Below, piece by piece: positions 38,973 to 50,609 of a DNA stretch of 64,000 nucleotides. The DNA is taken from contig SJRY01000250.1 of NCBI GenBank assembly GCA_011319805.1, positions 186,001 through 250,000 on the forward strand, written 5' to 3'. The notes beneath the pieces were generated by a model that worked only from the letters and a program-made list of their open reading frames with translations, had not been told where the DNA came from and did no database searches. Numbering within the stretch: position 1 is the first letter of the stretch; each line of letters starts with the position of its first letter. Position numbers and translations under genes: made by a program. The DNA comes from Macrocybe gigantea. Taxonomy: Eukaryota; Basidiomycota; Agaricomycetes; Agaricales; Callistosporiaceae.

Positions 38973-40743
38973 ATGTCTTCAATTCCGCCCAGATTCCGCG
39001 TCGCTATATGGTATGTCCGACTCACCTTGAGTTACGCCCATTGGAAGTTTTACGGACTTGTGGTCAGCGGAGGAGGCATCGGCGGCCTATGTCTTGCTGT
39101 TCTACTTTCTCAAGTTCGAGGCATCCAAGTGGACGTCTTCGAGGCTGCTGGTCAGTTCAAGGAGATTGGTGCTGGTGTAATGATCTGGTCCAGAACGTGG
39201 AGAATACTTGAACTCATGGGTCTTTCGTCGGAGTTCTCTCATATCGCACATGCACCACCGGATGGCACTTACGGTCTGTATAACATGGTCTAAATTGCTT
39301 GCTCTGAAATATAGCAACTAGATATCGGCTTCGATTTTCGACGCTCGGACCAAGAAGATGGTGGAAAACGTTTCAATTTGTTCGAGCTACCATGTAGGAT
39401 TCCCCGCCTTTCTTTTGCGTTGTCTGTTTAATGGTAAAATTCAGACGGTGTGAGTTGTCTTGTCTTCCTGACGATGAGTAAACGACTTTTTATGTGCGAC
39501 AGTGCATTCGATTTCACAGGGCGCCTTTTCTTGACGTTTTCGTGCGGCATTTGCCCAAAGGAGTCGCCCACTTTAACAAGCGGTTGTCTTCGTACGCTCA
39601 GTTTGGTAAATCCGTCATACTGAACTTTGTGGACGGGACGACTTCGACGTGCGATCTCCTTGTGGGCTGCGATGGAATTCGGTCCACTGTTCGTGCACGC
39701 ATGCTAGAACTGAAAGCTCATCAAGAAAAAGACTCGAGTCTTCTCCAATATGTTGAACCTGTGTTTACCGGAACTATTGCATACAGAGGTCTTATAGACG
39801 TTTCTGCACATCAGCCATTATCCGGCCATCGGGCAGTGAAGAGTCCAATGATGGTATGTCGATGCCTTACCGCAGAATTTAAGCGAAACTGAAAACGATA
39901 ATACAGTATTGTGGAAAGGCCAAGGCGAGCATTCCTGGTTGAACAACCTGCACCCATCATTTGACTCGCAACAAAGCATGTCGTCAGTTACTCTATTGCA
40001 CAAGGAAACGTTCTCAACGTCGTAGCTTTTGCGTCGCGGTCCGAGGACTATGGCTCAGTGTATGGCGATGCATGGGTTAAGGAGTGTTCTCAAGATGAGG
40101 TTCTAACTTGCTTCGCGGGTTGGGAGCCGGAGGTTATGGACATACTTCAGGTATGATAGCTGCGTTCTAGCGGACATTAGTTGGGCATTGCACGATTTCC
40201 TATTTGCCAACAGAACATCGAACGACCGACCCGTTGGGCGATACATCATCTAAAGCCTCTCCCGTTTTGTGTATCTGGTCGTGTTGCTCTGGCGGGCGAT
40301 GCAGTCTGTGTTTTCTCGTCATAGGTCACAACAGGCATCTGACCTGCGGTCTAGGCACACGCTATGGCGCCGCATCAGGGAGCAGGGGCGGGACAAGCCA
40401 TAGAGGTGAGGATGGAAGGACGATTGTAGGGCATCTTGTTGACGGCAAAGCCTTTTAGGACGCCTTTGTTTTGGCTGCGTTGTTTGAACGTGCGACTCTC
40501 GACACACTGGAACTGGCGTTGCAAGCATACCAGCGTATACGCCTGCCAGCAGCCAATGCTGTCCTCGTTGGTTCATTTGAATCGGGCAACATGTACGAGT
40601 TCAACGGCGAATTTGAAGACAGGTATGGCGCGCTAGGTCCTGCCATCAACAAGCAGTGGAGCTGGATAACTGCAACGAGTCCGGAAGAAGACGCAGGTCG
40701 TGCAATTAAGCATTTTGAGTATGCAGTACGAAGTAAACTGTAA
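38973..40743 (+). CDS. FAD-dependent monooxygenase, salicylate hydroxylase-like
   Basis: Class A flavin hydroxylase of aromatic substrates, probably NAD(P)H-dependent. Exon 1 (MSSIPPRFRVAI) splices into CGGGIGGLCLAVLLS, the Rossmann GxGxxG FAD motif, then VDVFEAAGQFKEIGAGVMI. CDLLVGCDGIRSTVRARML is the DG motif. GRVALAGDAAHAMAPHQGAG, followed by AGQAIEDAFVLA, is the second FAD motif (GDAAHAM.P..G.G.). This last motif needs an intron at about 40293-40350 and is complete after splicing. The end is AGRAIKHFEYAVRSKL. Substrate cannot be read from the sequence. These enzymes are numerous in lignin- and aromatics-degrading basidiomycetes. About seven introns. Confidence 0.88.
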
Positions 40744-40800
40744 CAGTTCTTCGGTATTGACACAGGGTTCTACATTATGTCTAATCCTTTCGATATCAAG

Positions 40801-41956
40801 TTATTGCTTTATTTTCTGCGTCAGCTGGGGCACTGCTTCGAACAGGTCAGCGACAAGTCCCAAGTCAGCGACTTGGAAAATTGGTGCATCCGGATCCTGC
40901 AAAGGGAATGGTTAGACTAATGTGACCAAGAATGGACGTTTAGAACGTGCCTTGTTGATTGCAACGATGAGTTTGGAGTCTTTCATTCCAGCAAGATGTT
41001 GGATGGCCCCAGAGATACCAATAGCCATATAGAGCTCAGGCGCAACAACTTTGCCGGTCTGTCCAACTTGAAGCGAGTTGTCTGCATAACCAGCATCGAC
41101 AGCAGCGCGAGATGCCCCCACGGCGGCTCCCAAGGCGTCCGCCAGCGGGTATAAGGTGGCGGCGAAAGTCTCTGCATTCTTCAAAGCCCGCCCCCCTGAT
41201 ACAACACGGCTGGCGACTCCAAGCTCCGGTCGATCAGATTTCGTGAGAAGAGTATTGAGATGTTCCGTTGGAGAGGATGAGACTTCTACGGGATCTAACG
41301 GTTTTGCTTCGACTGATGAACCTTCCTGAGATGAAGCTGGGTTGAAGGCAGTCGAGCGTACTGTGAAAAACTTGATGGGGATGCTTGGGGGAGCGCGGAC
41401 CGTAGCGATGGCGTTTCCCGCGTAGATAGGTCTAGTGAATGTGGTGGCATTGGAGGACGAATCGTGCTTGATGGAGGTCACGTCCGAGATGGCCGGGAGG
41501 TTGAGTCTGGCGGCGACGCGAGGGAGAAGGGATTTTGCAAAGGAAGACGTCGCGGACACGACGTGGGTAAAGGACGTTGAATCCGACAGGAGCTTCTCAA
41601 CAAGCGGGGAAACGACCTCGGGCACCAATTCCGAGTACTGTGGGGACGCAGCGTAGATAACCGAAGACAAGCCGCGGAGCCTTGATACGGCGTAGAGTCA
41701 GTCATAATCCTATACATAGAAGAGGAGCAGAATACTTTTTTGCTGTATCGACAGCAATCTGAATATGGTCCGGAGCGCCTATGACCAGGCCCGTTACTTG
41801 ACCGCCCAGTTGGCCAGCAGCCGTCAAGGCCGACAATGCACCCGAATCGAGTACGCCTTTGCGGTGTTCTAAGAAGACCAATGCATGGGGCGAGGCTGCC
41901 GAAGCGTAGGAGCGGGAGAGGGCTCTAGAGCACGCGAATAGTCTCGTTCGCAGCAT
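40801..41956 (-). CDS. ETFA: Electron transfer flavoprotein subunit alpha, mitochondrial
   Basis: Accepts electrons from acyl-CoA and related dehydrogenases and passes them to ETF-ubiquinone oxidoreductase in the matrix. The ATG at 41956 gives a presequence-like start ([20 protein letters not shown]), then [15 protein letters not shown]. The second exon has [35 protein letters not shown] and the FAD-binding C-domain [60 protein letters not shown] final exon adds [20 protein letters not shown]. Without that last splice the frame ends prematurely in [11 protein letters not shown]. Two introns only. Divergent from PEX5 and tail-to-tail with the monooxygenase (57 bp). Confidence 0.93.
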
Positions 41957-42210
41957 GGGAGGAGGAACTGAGAGGGAAATCAGGTGCGGGTACGCGGGCA
42001 AACGGGATACCGTATTTATGTCGCAAATTGATCCACACAAGCTGACCCACGAGAGCGTTTCCGGAGTCACTTGGTTATCGACGCCGACAGAGTTTGCTGA
42101 CTGGACACGGACAGGCTCTCGCGCTGAAAATACTCTAGCAGATCACATACATGGCCAATAGTACATAAGTACTGCTCAAGTAGAATCAGGTTGGTTTTGC
42201 ATTCAGAAGT

Positions 42211-42224
42211 CCGGTTATGACCGG
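42211..42224. promoter_or_regulatory. Palindromic CCGGT-N4-ACCGG site in the ETFA/PEX5 promoter
   Basis: CCGGTTATGACCGG is an inverted repeat with CCG/CGG half-sites of the type read by Zn2Cys6 dimers. It lies in the 347-bp divergent promoter, 80 bp before the PEX5 start. Only the repeat is seen; the binding factor is inference. Confidence 0.25.
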
Positions 42225-42303
42225 CTGTATACCCCGGCAGCATCAGAGGATGACAAAAAGTCACAGTCATTCTTCGGCGTTCAGCTCACTCTGCTCCTCA
42301 ACC

Positions 42304-44664
42304 ATGTCCTTCCAGAGTCTCATATCAGGCTCGGAGTGTGCAGCGCCCTCAAACCCGCTCTCCCAAGTCCTCAAGCACACCGAAGGCGATCGCAGCCTGC
42401 AGCAGGTTTGTGCATATTTTTTTTTATCCTAGGGTCCTGCGGAGTTAACGACGCGTTGTGATCCAGGACAGGACTGCCGGACCGTCGTCTTCTAGAGTGC
42501 GTGGCCCCTCAATTACAACGACACATTTGCAGTGCTCATCTCCAACGCAGCTTCATCAGCTCCCTGGTTCCTCTGCTCTCGCATCTACAAACCAACATGA
42601 CATCGCCTTGGCAAATAGATTTTTCGAAGGAAACATTCAGGATCCCCAGAAGCCCATACCCATGATGCCACCTCATGCCTTGGAACTGGCCGCACGTACT
42701 GCAGATATTAGTCGCACTCTTCCTGAGCTCGGCCAGGCCTGGGTCATGGAACAGGAAAGAAATATGCACATTCCTGCATCTCACCAGGGCCCTTGGGCAG
42801 CTGAATTCGGGGCCGTGCCCTCTGCAGCACCCATCCCAACCTTGCGACCTCAGCAGTCGGCGTCCAGCAACTGTGTGTAATTTCAACTATCTCTTTATAT
42901 GCTGTTGACATGTCATCAATCAGCCGCGTTTGCATCTTCCTATATGGCCTCTCCAGGAATTTCCGGAAGCCTAATGCCTATGGGCATGTATGCACCGAAT
43001 CCTATGATCCGGTATCAGGCGCCTGTGGACAACGTGATCGAAGGAAAGGGCAAGGGAAGGGCAAGGGAAGCTGACTTTGAAGCTGCTTTCGCTCAGGTTG
43101 CTGCGTCTCTTTCGCAAGCTGACGAGGGTAAAATTGAGGAGCTTGCGAGCGACCTCAGTGAGGTGTCCGTAACCGATTCTGTCCAGGCAGAAAAGTAAGG
43201 TTCATCGAAAATGTGAGCAGTGCAATCACTTAACGCGCATTTCAGAGATGCAAAGGCCTTTGAAGATGAGTCTTGGAAGTGGGATTCTGAATTTCAGCGC
43301 CTCATGTCTGCTCAACGTGACGAACTCGATTCCGATTTTGGAGGCGCGATGCAGAAAGCCTGGGAAAGTGGAGTCGGCGACTTCTCTGGGAACGCTATGG
43401 GAGACGTCAAACCCATCAAATTTGACTCGGACGGCATTCCGATACTTGAAAATTATGCGTTTGGTACATTGATATCATCTTTTTCCGCCAGTTTCGGATA
43501 TTGATGTAAATCATCAGAGTCCAACAACAAGTATATCGATGCGCATCCGTCTAGGTCACTTCTGAATGAAGCCAAAGCTTTACTGGAGCAAAATGGCTCC
43601 TTATCTGAGGCAGCTCTCCTCCTGGAAGCAGCGATACAGAGGGCAGAGCTCGGTGAGGGTGGCTACGAAAGCTGGATACTTCTTGGTGAAACTCGCAATA
43701 TGGATGAGCGCGAGGAAGCAGGGATGCGTGCGTTGATGGAAGGGGTCAGGAGGGCGGAAGAAGCGGGTGCACCGGGTGCTGGCATGCTGGTGAGTGGTCA
43801 CTTTAGACCAAGCGCTTGAGAAGTAACTAAGCAATTGGATAGTCACTCGCTATATCGTTCACGAATGAATCCTTCGACAGGGCTTCGCACACTATGCTTC
43901 TCCGTTGGTTGAGGGCACGATTTCCCTCATTGGCCATCCCAGAGGAAACGATCAAGGCAGTGTCCACGAACTCGTCGTGGGACACCCACACGCGGATTAC
44001 AGACATGTTCCTCACACTGGCTCGTAATCAGCACGCTGAAGGCGTCTTGGACCCCGAGGTGCAGATTGGTCTGGGCGTGTTATTTTATACAAACGGTGAA
44101 TACGACCGAGCAAAAGATTGTTTCGAAGCTGCCCTTTCAGCGCGACCGAAGGTAAATTTCAGTTAATATAATTTGACTTGCGTCATTGCTTCCTCGGTAA
44201 CATAACAGGACTATCTGTTGTGGAACCGGTTGGGCTCGTCTCTTTCGAATGGTAGCAAGCCAGAGGAAGCTTTAGGAGCATACCAGCAAGCATTGCAGTT
44301 ACGGCCGACGTACACTCGCGCGATATATAACGTGGGAGTAGCATGTAAGTTTGCTGTCGATTTCAATCGCACAACCCATTCATTGTTCCGGCCCAGGCCT
44401 CAACATCGGAGCCCACAAAGAGGCAGCCGAGCATTTCTTGAGTGCCCTGCACCTGCAAGAAACGACAGGCGGGGGTGATACGAGCACTCAATTGTGGTTG
44501 ACACTCCGCAGGGCACTGTTGTCAATGGTAAGTCACTTGTCTACCAAGCCTTCTTCCTAGTCTTCAATCTTTTCTCCAAGGATCGTGCGGATCTTGCAGA
44601 CCTAGCGAAACCAGAGGCTAAAACCAACCTAGATGCCTTCCGTAAAGAAGGATTCGAGTTCTGA
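42304..44664 (+). CDS. PEX5: Peroxisomal targeting signal 1 receptor PEX5
   Basis: Cycling import receptor for SKL-type peroxisomal matrix proteins. Start MSFQSLISGSECAAPSNPL has the conserved N-terminal Cys (residue 12) used for recycling ubiquitination, then TEGDRSLQQDR. WxxxF/Y docking motifs include WAAEF and WDSEF. The C-terminal half holds tetratricopeptide repeats: AALLLEAAIQRAELGEGGYE with SWILLGETRNMDEREEAGMR; EVQIGLGVLFYTNGEYDRAK; WNRLGSSLSNGSKPEEALGA with YQQALQLRPTYTRAIYNVGV; and LNIGAHKEAAEHFLSALHLQ. It ends FRKEGFEF. Nine or so introns. All TPR blocks expected of PEX5 can be followed in frame. Confidence 0.93.
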
Positions 44665-44869
44665 CAGGTCATGTAGGTCGGATGTGTATACTATGTAGGA
44701 ATCGATGACCCACATCATTGCGAAATCTAACTGTTGTAATTGGCTGACGGAGCTTACGGGCCGAAACTGGGCCGAAGGGTGTATGAAAGATTTACCGCAT
44801 GTCTATAACAGGTCAACTGGCAGACCGCCATATACTCAGCTGCATCGATAGCTGCCGCAGCAACCCATC

Positions 44870-47811
44870 ATGTCTTCCGGGGACGTACAGATGCAAGTCC
44901 TATTCAAATGACATGCACAGCTTTGAAATGCTGACGTGGGTGGGCGCAGACACAACCTTAGCACGAACAGCCAACAGCAAACCAATGTGCGGCTGAACAA
45001 GATTTCTGGGCAATTAACCCAGAACAAGATGAGAGGAGGTGCGCAAGCCATGCGTGAGTCCCATTTCTGCGACTCTTTCACGGTTGCGCACTGATCAGAT
45101 ACAGTCTATGCCGTTGGCTTGTCTGAGGACGACATGCACAAACCTCAGGTCAGACGAAACGATCTGAGCATGCAAAAAAAGCTGATGTGTCCTTTCATTC
45201 GATCCAGATCGGCATATCGCCTATCTGGTGGGAGGGTATGCCTTCGATTTTGTATATACTAGGTAAAGGACTCTTATAACTTGGCGCAACACATAGGCAA
45301 CCCCTGCAACTCGCATCTCGTAAAGATCCTTTGCTTGCGTTTACCACGTAATATCTCGAACCTGCACATTATAGCTTGACCTTGCGAAGCATGTAAAACA
45401 AGGATGCAAGGAAGAAGACCTCGTTGGATTTATGTTCAACACCATCGGTGTTAGGTATGTTCAAGTTCGGAAGAATATAAACACTGGAATTTTCAGGACA
45501 CTCCGACAAACAGCGATGCTATCACCATGGGTACTGACGGTAACGCTTTATTCTATCCACGAATAGTTTCGACGTGTCACACTGCATGGTATAACAGGAA
45601 TGCGATACTCGTAAGTTCTTGATTAGGCGCAGAGCCTCGACTAAATCGACTAATCTTGGACGGTAAATCCAGGTTGCCAAGTCGAGACATCATTGCCGAT
45701 TCGATCGAATCTGTGAGTAATGGCTGCGTTCAGCAATCGTGCGCTTAACGGAAAGATTTTGCGACAAGGTTGTGATGGTATGTTGCAAAGCTTTTGTCCG
45801 ACAGGGTTCTCTGAATTGCTGTTGCCAAGGCCCAACATTATGACGGCAATATCTCGATCCCAGGTTGCGACAAGAATATGCCCGGATGTTTCATGGCAGC
45901 CGCCCGTCATAACCGACCGACTATTATTGTGTACGGTGGGACGATCCAACCAGGAATACGACACATCGGTAAGATATGTGATATAGCATTCAGGTTCATA
46001 GCCTGATAGACGCCTTTACTTGGAGATTGCCCCTCAATGGGCTTTTCGAAAGGAGGGACAGTTAACATTTCTGACGCTTTTGAATCTTACGGTTAGCCTC
46101 TATATTCGTCACGTCTGAAATGTGAACCAACGCAATAGCTTAGGGGCCTTTGCTATCGGGAAGATCAATGATGAAGAGAGATTCGACGTTGTTCGCCATG
46201 CCTGTCCTGGACCCGGCGCATGCGGGGGCATGTACACAGCCAACACAATGAGCTCAGCGCTTGAGGTTAGCGTCTTCAATTATTCCTAACTGGTTGCTGA
46301 CTGCCATTAATTCACGACCAGGTCTTGGGCATGTCGTTACCATACTCCTCCAGCACTCCCGCCTTGTATCCGCGTATGTATATTGATCCGGAAATTCTTT
46401 TGAAGTGGAGCGTCATCTGATGCACACTACAGAGAAGGCGCAAGAGTGCATCAGGGCTGCTAAATACATGAGGCGATTGCTCGAACTGGATCTCAAACCA
46501 AAGTGCGCTTTTTTCTGCTTTATAATATGACACTCAGAGTCTGGCGATAGAGATATCCTGACTCGACAATCATTCCTCAACGCCATCGTTATTGTCAACA
46601 TTCTCGGTGGCTCTACTAATGCAGTAAGCTACTTAAAGCTTTGATCAGATCGACTAGCCGATTTGAGAACAGGTCTTGCATCTGCTCGCCATGGCGAGAG
46701 CTGCGGATGTCAAGCTTAATGTAGACGATTTTCAGGCAATTGCTGAGAAAACGCCTTATCTCGCTGATCTGAAGTATGCGGACTTACTGAATTGCGGGAA
46801 CCCCAGATACTGATCTATCTAAAGACCTTCTGGGAAATACTATATGGAAGACATTCACAAGGTCGGCGGCATTCCCGCAATTGTGAAATACCTCTTGAAG
46901 AACACAGACTTGATTGATGGAAGTCAACTTACGGTCACCGGAAAGACCCTGGCGGAGAATGTGGAAGATGCTGTTGACCTCGAATTCGATAATCAAGACG
47001 TGATCAGAAAGCTCGATAAGCCAATCAAAAGGACCGGACACCTGACTATACTGCGAGGAAATTTAGCACCCGGCAGCGCTGTCGCGAAGCTCACCGGTAA
47101 GGAAGGTTCAAGGTTTGAGGTACGAGTTGGATCTGTGATTATAGCGTACCAGAGAGTGATACACACGTTATGAAAGGGGGTGGCCAGGTGCTTCGACAGG
47201 TAAGAAGAGGCTCTTCGTTGGTCTGACGTTGGGCTGAGGAGGTGCGACCATACAGCCTAGAAGGGTTTTATCCAGCCCTCGAAGCCGGTGAGATTAAGCC
47301 GGGAACTGTGCTCATATTCAGGTATCAGGGACCGAAAGGAGCCCCTGGTATGCCAGAAATGCTGGGTGCGCTTTCGCCCTTGACGAATTTGACGGATTTA
47401 ATTTAAGATACTACATAGGCCCAACTGGCGCCATTGCCGGTGCTGGTTTGGCAGGCTCCACCGCATTGATAACCGACGGACGTTTCTCTGGAGCCAGCCG
47501 CGGGTTTATTATCGGCCACGTTGTCCCGGAGGCCCGAGTGGGAGGACCTATTGCCCTTGTGAAGGACGGGGATCGTATTATCATTGACGCAGAGAGCAGA
47601 ACGATCCAATGGCTGGTTGATGAAGAGGAACAGCAGCAGCGCAAGAGCGAATGGGATGTCTCCAACAAGCGTGAGTTGAATGTCAGACGGGGCATTTTGT
47701 TGCGGTATGCCCGAGACGTGGCGGTGAGTTGCAGTGGTATGTTAAGGTCCGGGAGCAACGGCTGACCTGTGTTTCGTTTAGCCTGCTAGCTTCGGCGCAT
47801 ACTGCGATTAA
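44870..47811 (+). CDS. ILV3: Dihydroxy-acid dehydratase
   Basis: Fe-S enzyme that dehydrates 2,3-dihydroxy acids in valine, leucine and isoleucine synthesis. Exons give [123 protein letters not shown], and [20 protein letters not shown]. The three cluster Cys (NPCN, GCDKN, GACGG) are present. It ends ASFGAYCD. The gene is extremely intron-dense in its first third, with exons of 13 and 9 nt. My start at 44870 (MSSGD) shows no mitochondrial transit peptide. A missed upstream exon or a non-mitochondrial isoform is possible, and the 5' end is the weakest part. Confidence 0.88.
45598..45610 (+). other. 13-nt micro-exon inside ILV3
   Basis: GAATGCGATACTC supplies most of GMRYS. It has an AACAG acceptor before it and a GTAAGT donor after it. 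Without it the frame between MGTDG and LPSRD is lost. Confidence 0.8.
45769..45777 (+). other. 9-nt micro-exon inside ILV3
   Basis: GTTGTGATG encodes VVM, joining ADSIES to AQHYDGN as expected for the family. The introns are 45713-45768 (56 nt) and 45778-45829 (52 nt), both GT-AG, with GCTTAAC and TCTGAAT as candidate branch sites. Confidence 0.78.
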
Positions 47812-48062
47812 GTCGAACGTGCCCACCTCTTCCAGTAGTACCGGTGTAATTCTATACTTGCAATGTACGGGAAATCAGGATGAATGAGGAATGGGCTACC
47901 AAGTGTTGCGGTAGCAGTGACTGTACTTTAGCTCGCCGTCGTATGAACGCAATGAATCAATCCAGTAAAGACTACAAACAGAGACCAGCTGCTACTCTAT
48001 ATTCCTGTGTCCTACAAAACATGAGGAACCCTGACGCAGTCCCACATGGACAATAATTCCCC

Positions 48063-49324
48063 TTATTCCTGAATATCTTCGTCCCCTGTGCTCTTTAATC
48101 CGACCGCGGCAAGAACTTTTGAAATGCCCTCCTGCTTCAACACATCCAACTCTTCGTCGCTCTTGGCCATCAAATATCCGGCAAATCCGAGGGAATTAAT
48201 CCCGAGACTGGTTCCAAGCGACGGCACAGCATATGCCTCCTGGCGTCTCGGAATGAGGTGCATGTGCTCTGTGGTTAATAAAACGTTGTAGGAGGGCCTG
48301 CCAGCAGGGTATTCTGGGTCATGGCGTATCGCGGTTATAGCGAGGTCTAGGAGAGATAAAAAGATGCCTGAAAGCGCTAATTCCAGTCTGTCCCTTGGAA
48401 GCGACAACAAATCTGATGGAAGTCTGAAGATGTGGTTGCTGTAGGACAACCGTGATAGCGAGAACGGTTTGTCTGGTATAGATTGTTGATCATGGAACGC
48501 GTGCTTCGCAGACTGTAGGGACGGACCTGGTTTCTCCAAGTTGGCAGATTTTGCCAGTCGCTCTATCGGTGGGTCATTCTCTTCGATAGGGATGAATTGA
48601 ATATGCTTGTGCGTCTGGCTTGCACCACTGTTCGCTCCACCTATAGTACTTCAAGGATATATTTCAATGCACCACAATACAACAGCGGCTCACAATTGTA
48701 GAATGCCATGAACTTTCTGCCAACCTTTTTCGCCGATGTCAGAATTTTATGGATTAGAACGAGATCGGAAGGCGTCAGAGGCGACGACTGGGAATGGAAC
48801 TCTGTCAAAAGCACGCATGCGTTCGGTCCACGCCCCCATGAGCCACGTACTTTTGGTAACTAATACATACCTCTCGTGACCAGGAGGAAATGCTCAGGTA
48901 TCATTGGAAATTTGTTGAGCTACGCAGATTTATGTGTTGGGGAAAACGGATAAGATACAGTGTCGCGAAGCAGCTCACCAGGACGGAATAAAGGCTGCCC
49001 TCGTCATCTTGGATGTCGCCGAGATAGAGTCTTTCGTTGTAGGGTGGCATGAAGGGGTCTGCCTTCGCTGCATCTTTGTCGGCGCTGCCTTCTTCTTGGG
49101 CGGTCCCGAGAGGAGGTTTCTTTTGAAGGGCTGGGCACAGCCTGATTTCGAACTGGAGACAATGTTGCGCAAGCAGGACCAGGGGAGGAGGAAAAGCTTG
49201 TGCGTACTTCTACTCCGGCATCGGCGTCAGCGTGTGTCGTGATAGTTGAGGGAAAGAAGATGAGATCGCCAGACTCCCTGGCTGCGTTGAAACGCTGGGG
49301 CAATGAAGCAAAGTCAAACGACAT
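48063..49324 (-). CDS. APA2: Ap4A phosphorylase / ATP adenylyltransferase (APA1/APA2-like)
   Basis: Breaks down diadenosine tetraphosphate with phosphate to ATP and ADP; HIT-superfamily fold. The start gives MSFDFASLPQRFNAARESGD. Exons give DPFMPPYNERLYLGDI, LNKFPMIPEHFLLVTREF, then KFMAFYNCEPLLYCG, GANSGASQTHKHIQFIPI (the catalytic HxHxQ motif), and in the last exon YNVLLTTEHMHLIPRRQE and SLGTSLGINSLGFAGYLMAK. Family order and length (about 330 aa) fit fungal Apa proteins. About five introns. Convergent with ILV3, gap 251 bp. Confidence 0.88.
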
Positions 49325-49604
49325 CCTTGTCGAGTTGCAGCGACAGAAAACGTCTGTGCGGTGCTGATTAGATCAGTTCCGACTAAACGGACCAAAAAAG
49401 ATCCACAGCGGTCTTAAAGGCATCGTCCGCATTACGAAACAGGCTACTGAACACCGGGTATGACTGAGCTGGGTCAAGAAAGCGCAAAAACCAACAAGTT
49501 GCAAAAGGAACAGGATTGGAGATGGATCCAGCCCATCCTTGTCCATCTAATCTCTCTCCGCCCTGTTTGCAAAACAGAGCCTTCGAGCCGGGGCCAAGCG
49601 TGCA

Positions 49605-50248
49605 TTATACTCCCCCGCCTCGTCCCTTGTTCTCCTTTGCCTCTTCCATTGTTTCCCCAAGCGTCAAAGCACGAACATAACACAGGGCAGTTATGAATGA
49701 CCAGATGCCAGCGTTTGTACCCTATAACACGAACAGATTCATCGGAAAAAGGCTTTTCCATAACACAACAAGCGACGTACCTGATAAAATAATATGCTGA
49801 AGAACGCTTGGAACAACAGCATAACTATCCGGAACGGTATGCTTCGGTGTATGGGCAGCGATTTCAGCTGCGGTAACGGAAACTCCAATGCGACCATGAA
49901 CATTCCAATAATCATGGTAATCACTTGAATAACGGGGAGCTTGATGATCAGCGTGACAAAGATAGCAGCATCGCGGGACGGTCTGTTCATTTCACGTTAG
50001 CGATAGTAAAGCAGGGATGCGACCAACAGAAACTCGCTGGACCCCTCCGGGATCGCGCAACGTGCCATTGACAAAATCCCAGAAAAATTTACGATAGAAA
50101 AGGCCGAAGAAGCCAGCCCAAACGGCATCTGAATCATGGCCATGAACTCGTCTCGATGATGCATAATTGCAAGAACAGTGGGTGACTCACAAACGCTGGA
50201 CGTGATGGAAGGAAACCGAGCATATTCGTGCCACACTAGACTGCCCAT
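49605..50248 (-). CDS. Small DUF7727-like membrane protein
   Basis: Predicted multi-pass membrane protein of unknown role. The start gives MGSLVWHEYARFPSITSS; the next exon gives AVWAGFFGLFYRKFFWDFVN and GTLRDPGGVQ. Hydrophobic helices follow: AIFVTLIIKLPVIQVITMII, GMFMVALEFPLPQLKSLP, HRSIPFRIVMLLFQAFFSIL, and after a 58-59-nt intron GTNAGIWSFITALCYVRALT. The tail GETMEEAKENKGRGGGV is charged. The PxPQLKxLPxHRSxxxR signature is what I associate with this basidiomycete family, from memory. About 160 aa, three introns. Confidence 0.7.
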
Positions 50249-50609
50249 GACTGGTTGCCGATTCGAGTTATGCGATTGCTGATGCGACCTCGAAGGGAAC
50301 AATTGGAAAATGAATGGAAAGAGCACTGCTCGCTTGGAAGCCGGTAATGGAGGAAAGAAGACTTGCTTCAAGAGGTCGGAGAGGACGGAAAAGAAAAGAA
50401 AGGAGGAAGAGAGCAGCCAAAGAGCACGGCTCAACCGCAACCTGAAATGGGACGAGGTAGAGAACGAAGGACAAAGGAGTCTTGGGCGGTCATCTGGCGC
50501 CTATACATCATTGACAACTCTCGTTTCCAAGGTTTCCATGTCATCATTGTCCATCAATCGGCCACCATGGGCTGGATTTATCCACATATAATATACTAAT
50601 ACACCCAAT
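50249..50609. promoter_or_regulatory. Promoter/leader of the DUF7727-like gene
   Basis: Strongly purine-rich on the + strand from 50305 to 50480, hence a pyrimidine-rich leader for the reverse gene. The 3' flank of the membrane-protein gene lies at the far end. No gene seen. Confidence 0.35.

Noticed and set aside
40280..40360. Stop codon breaking the FAD motif of the monooxygenase
   Set aside because: Splicing a GT-AG intron joins GDA to AHAMAPHQG and restores the motif.
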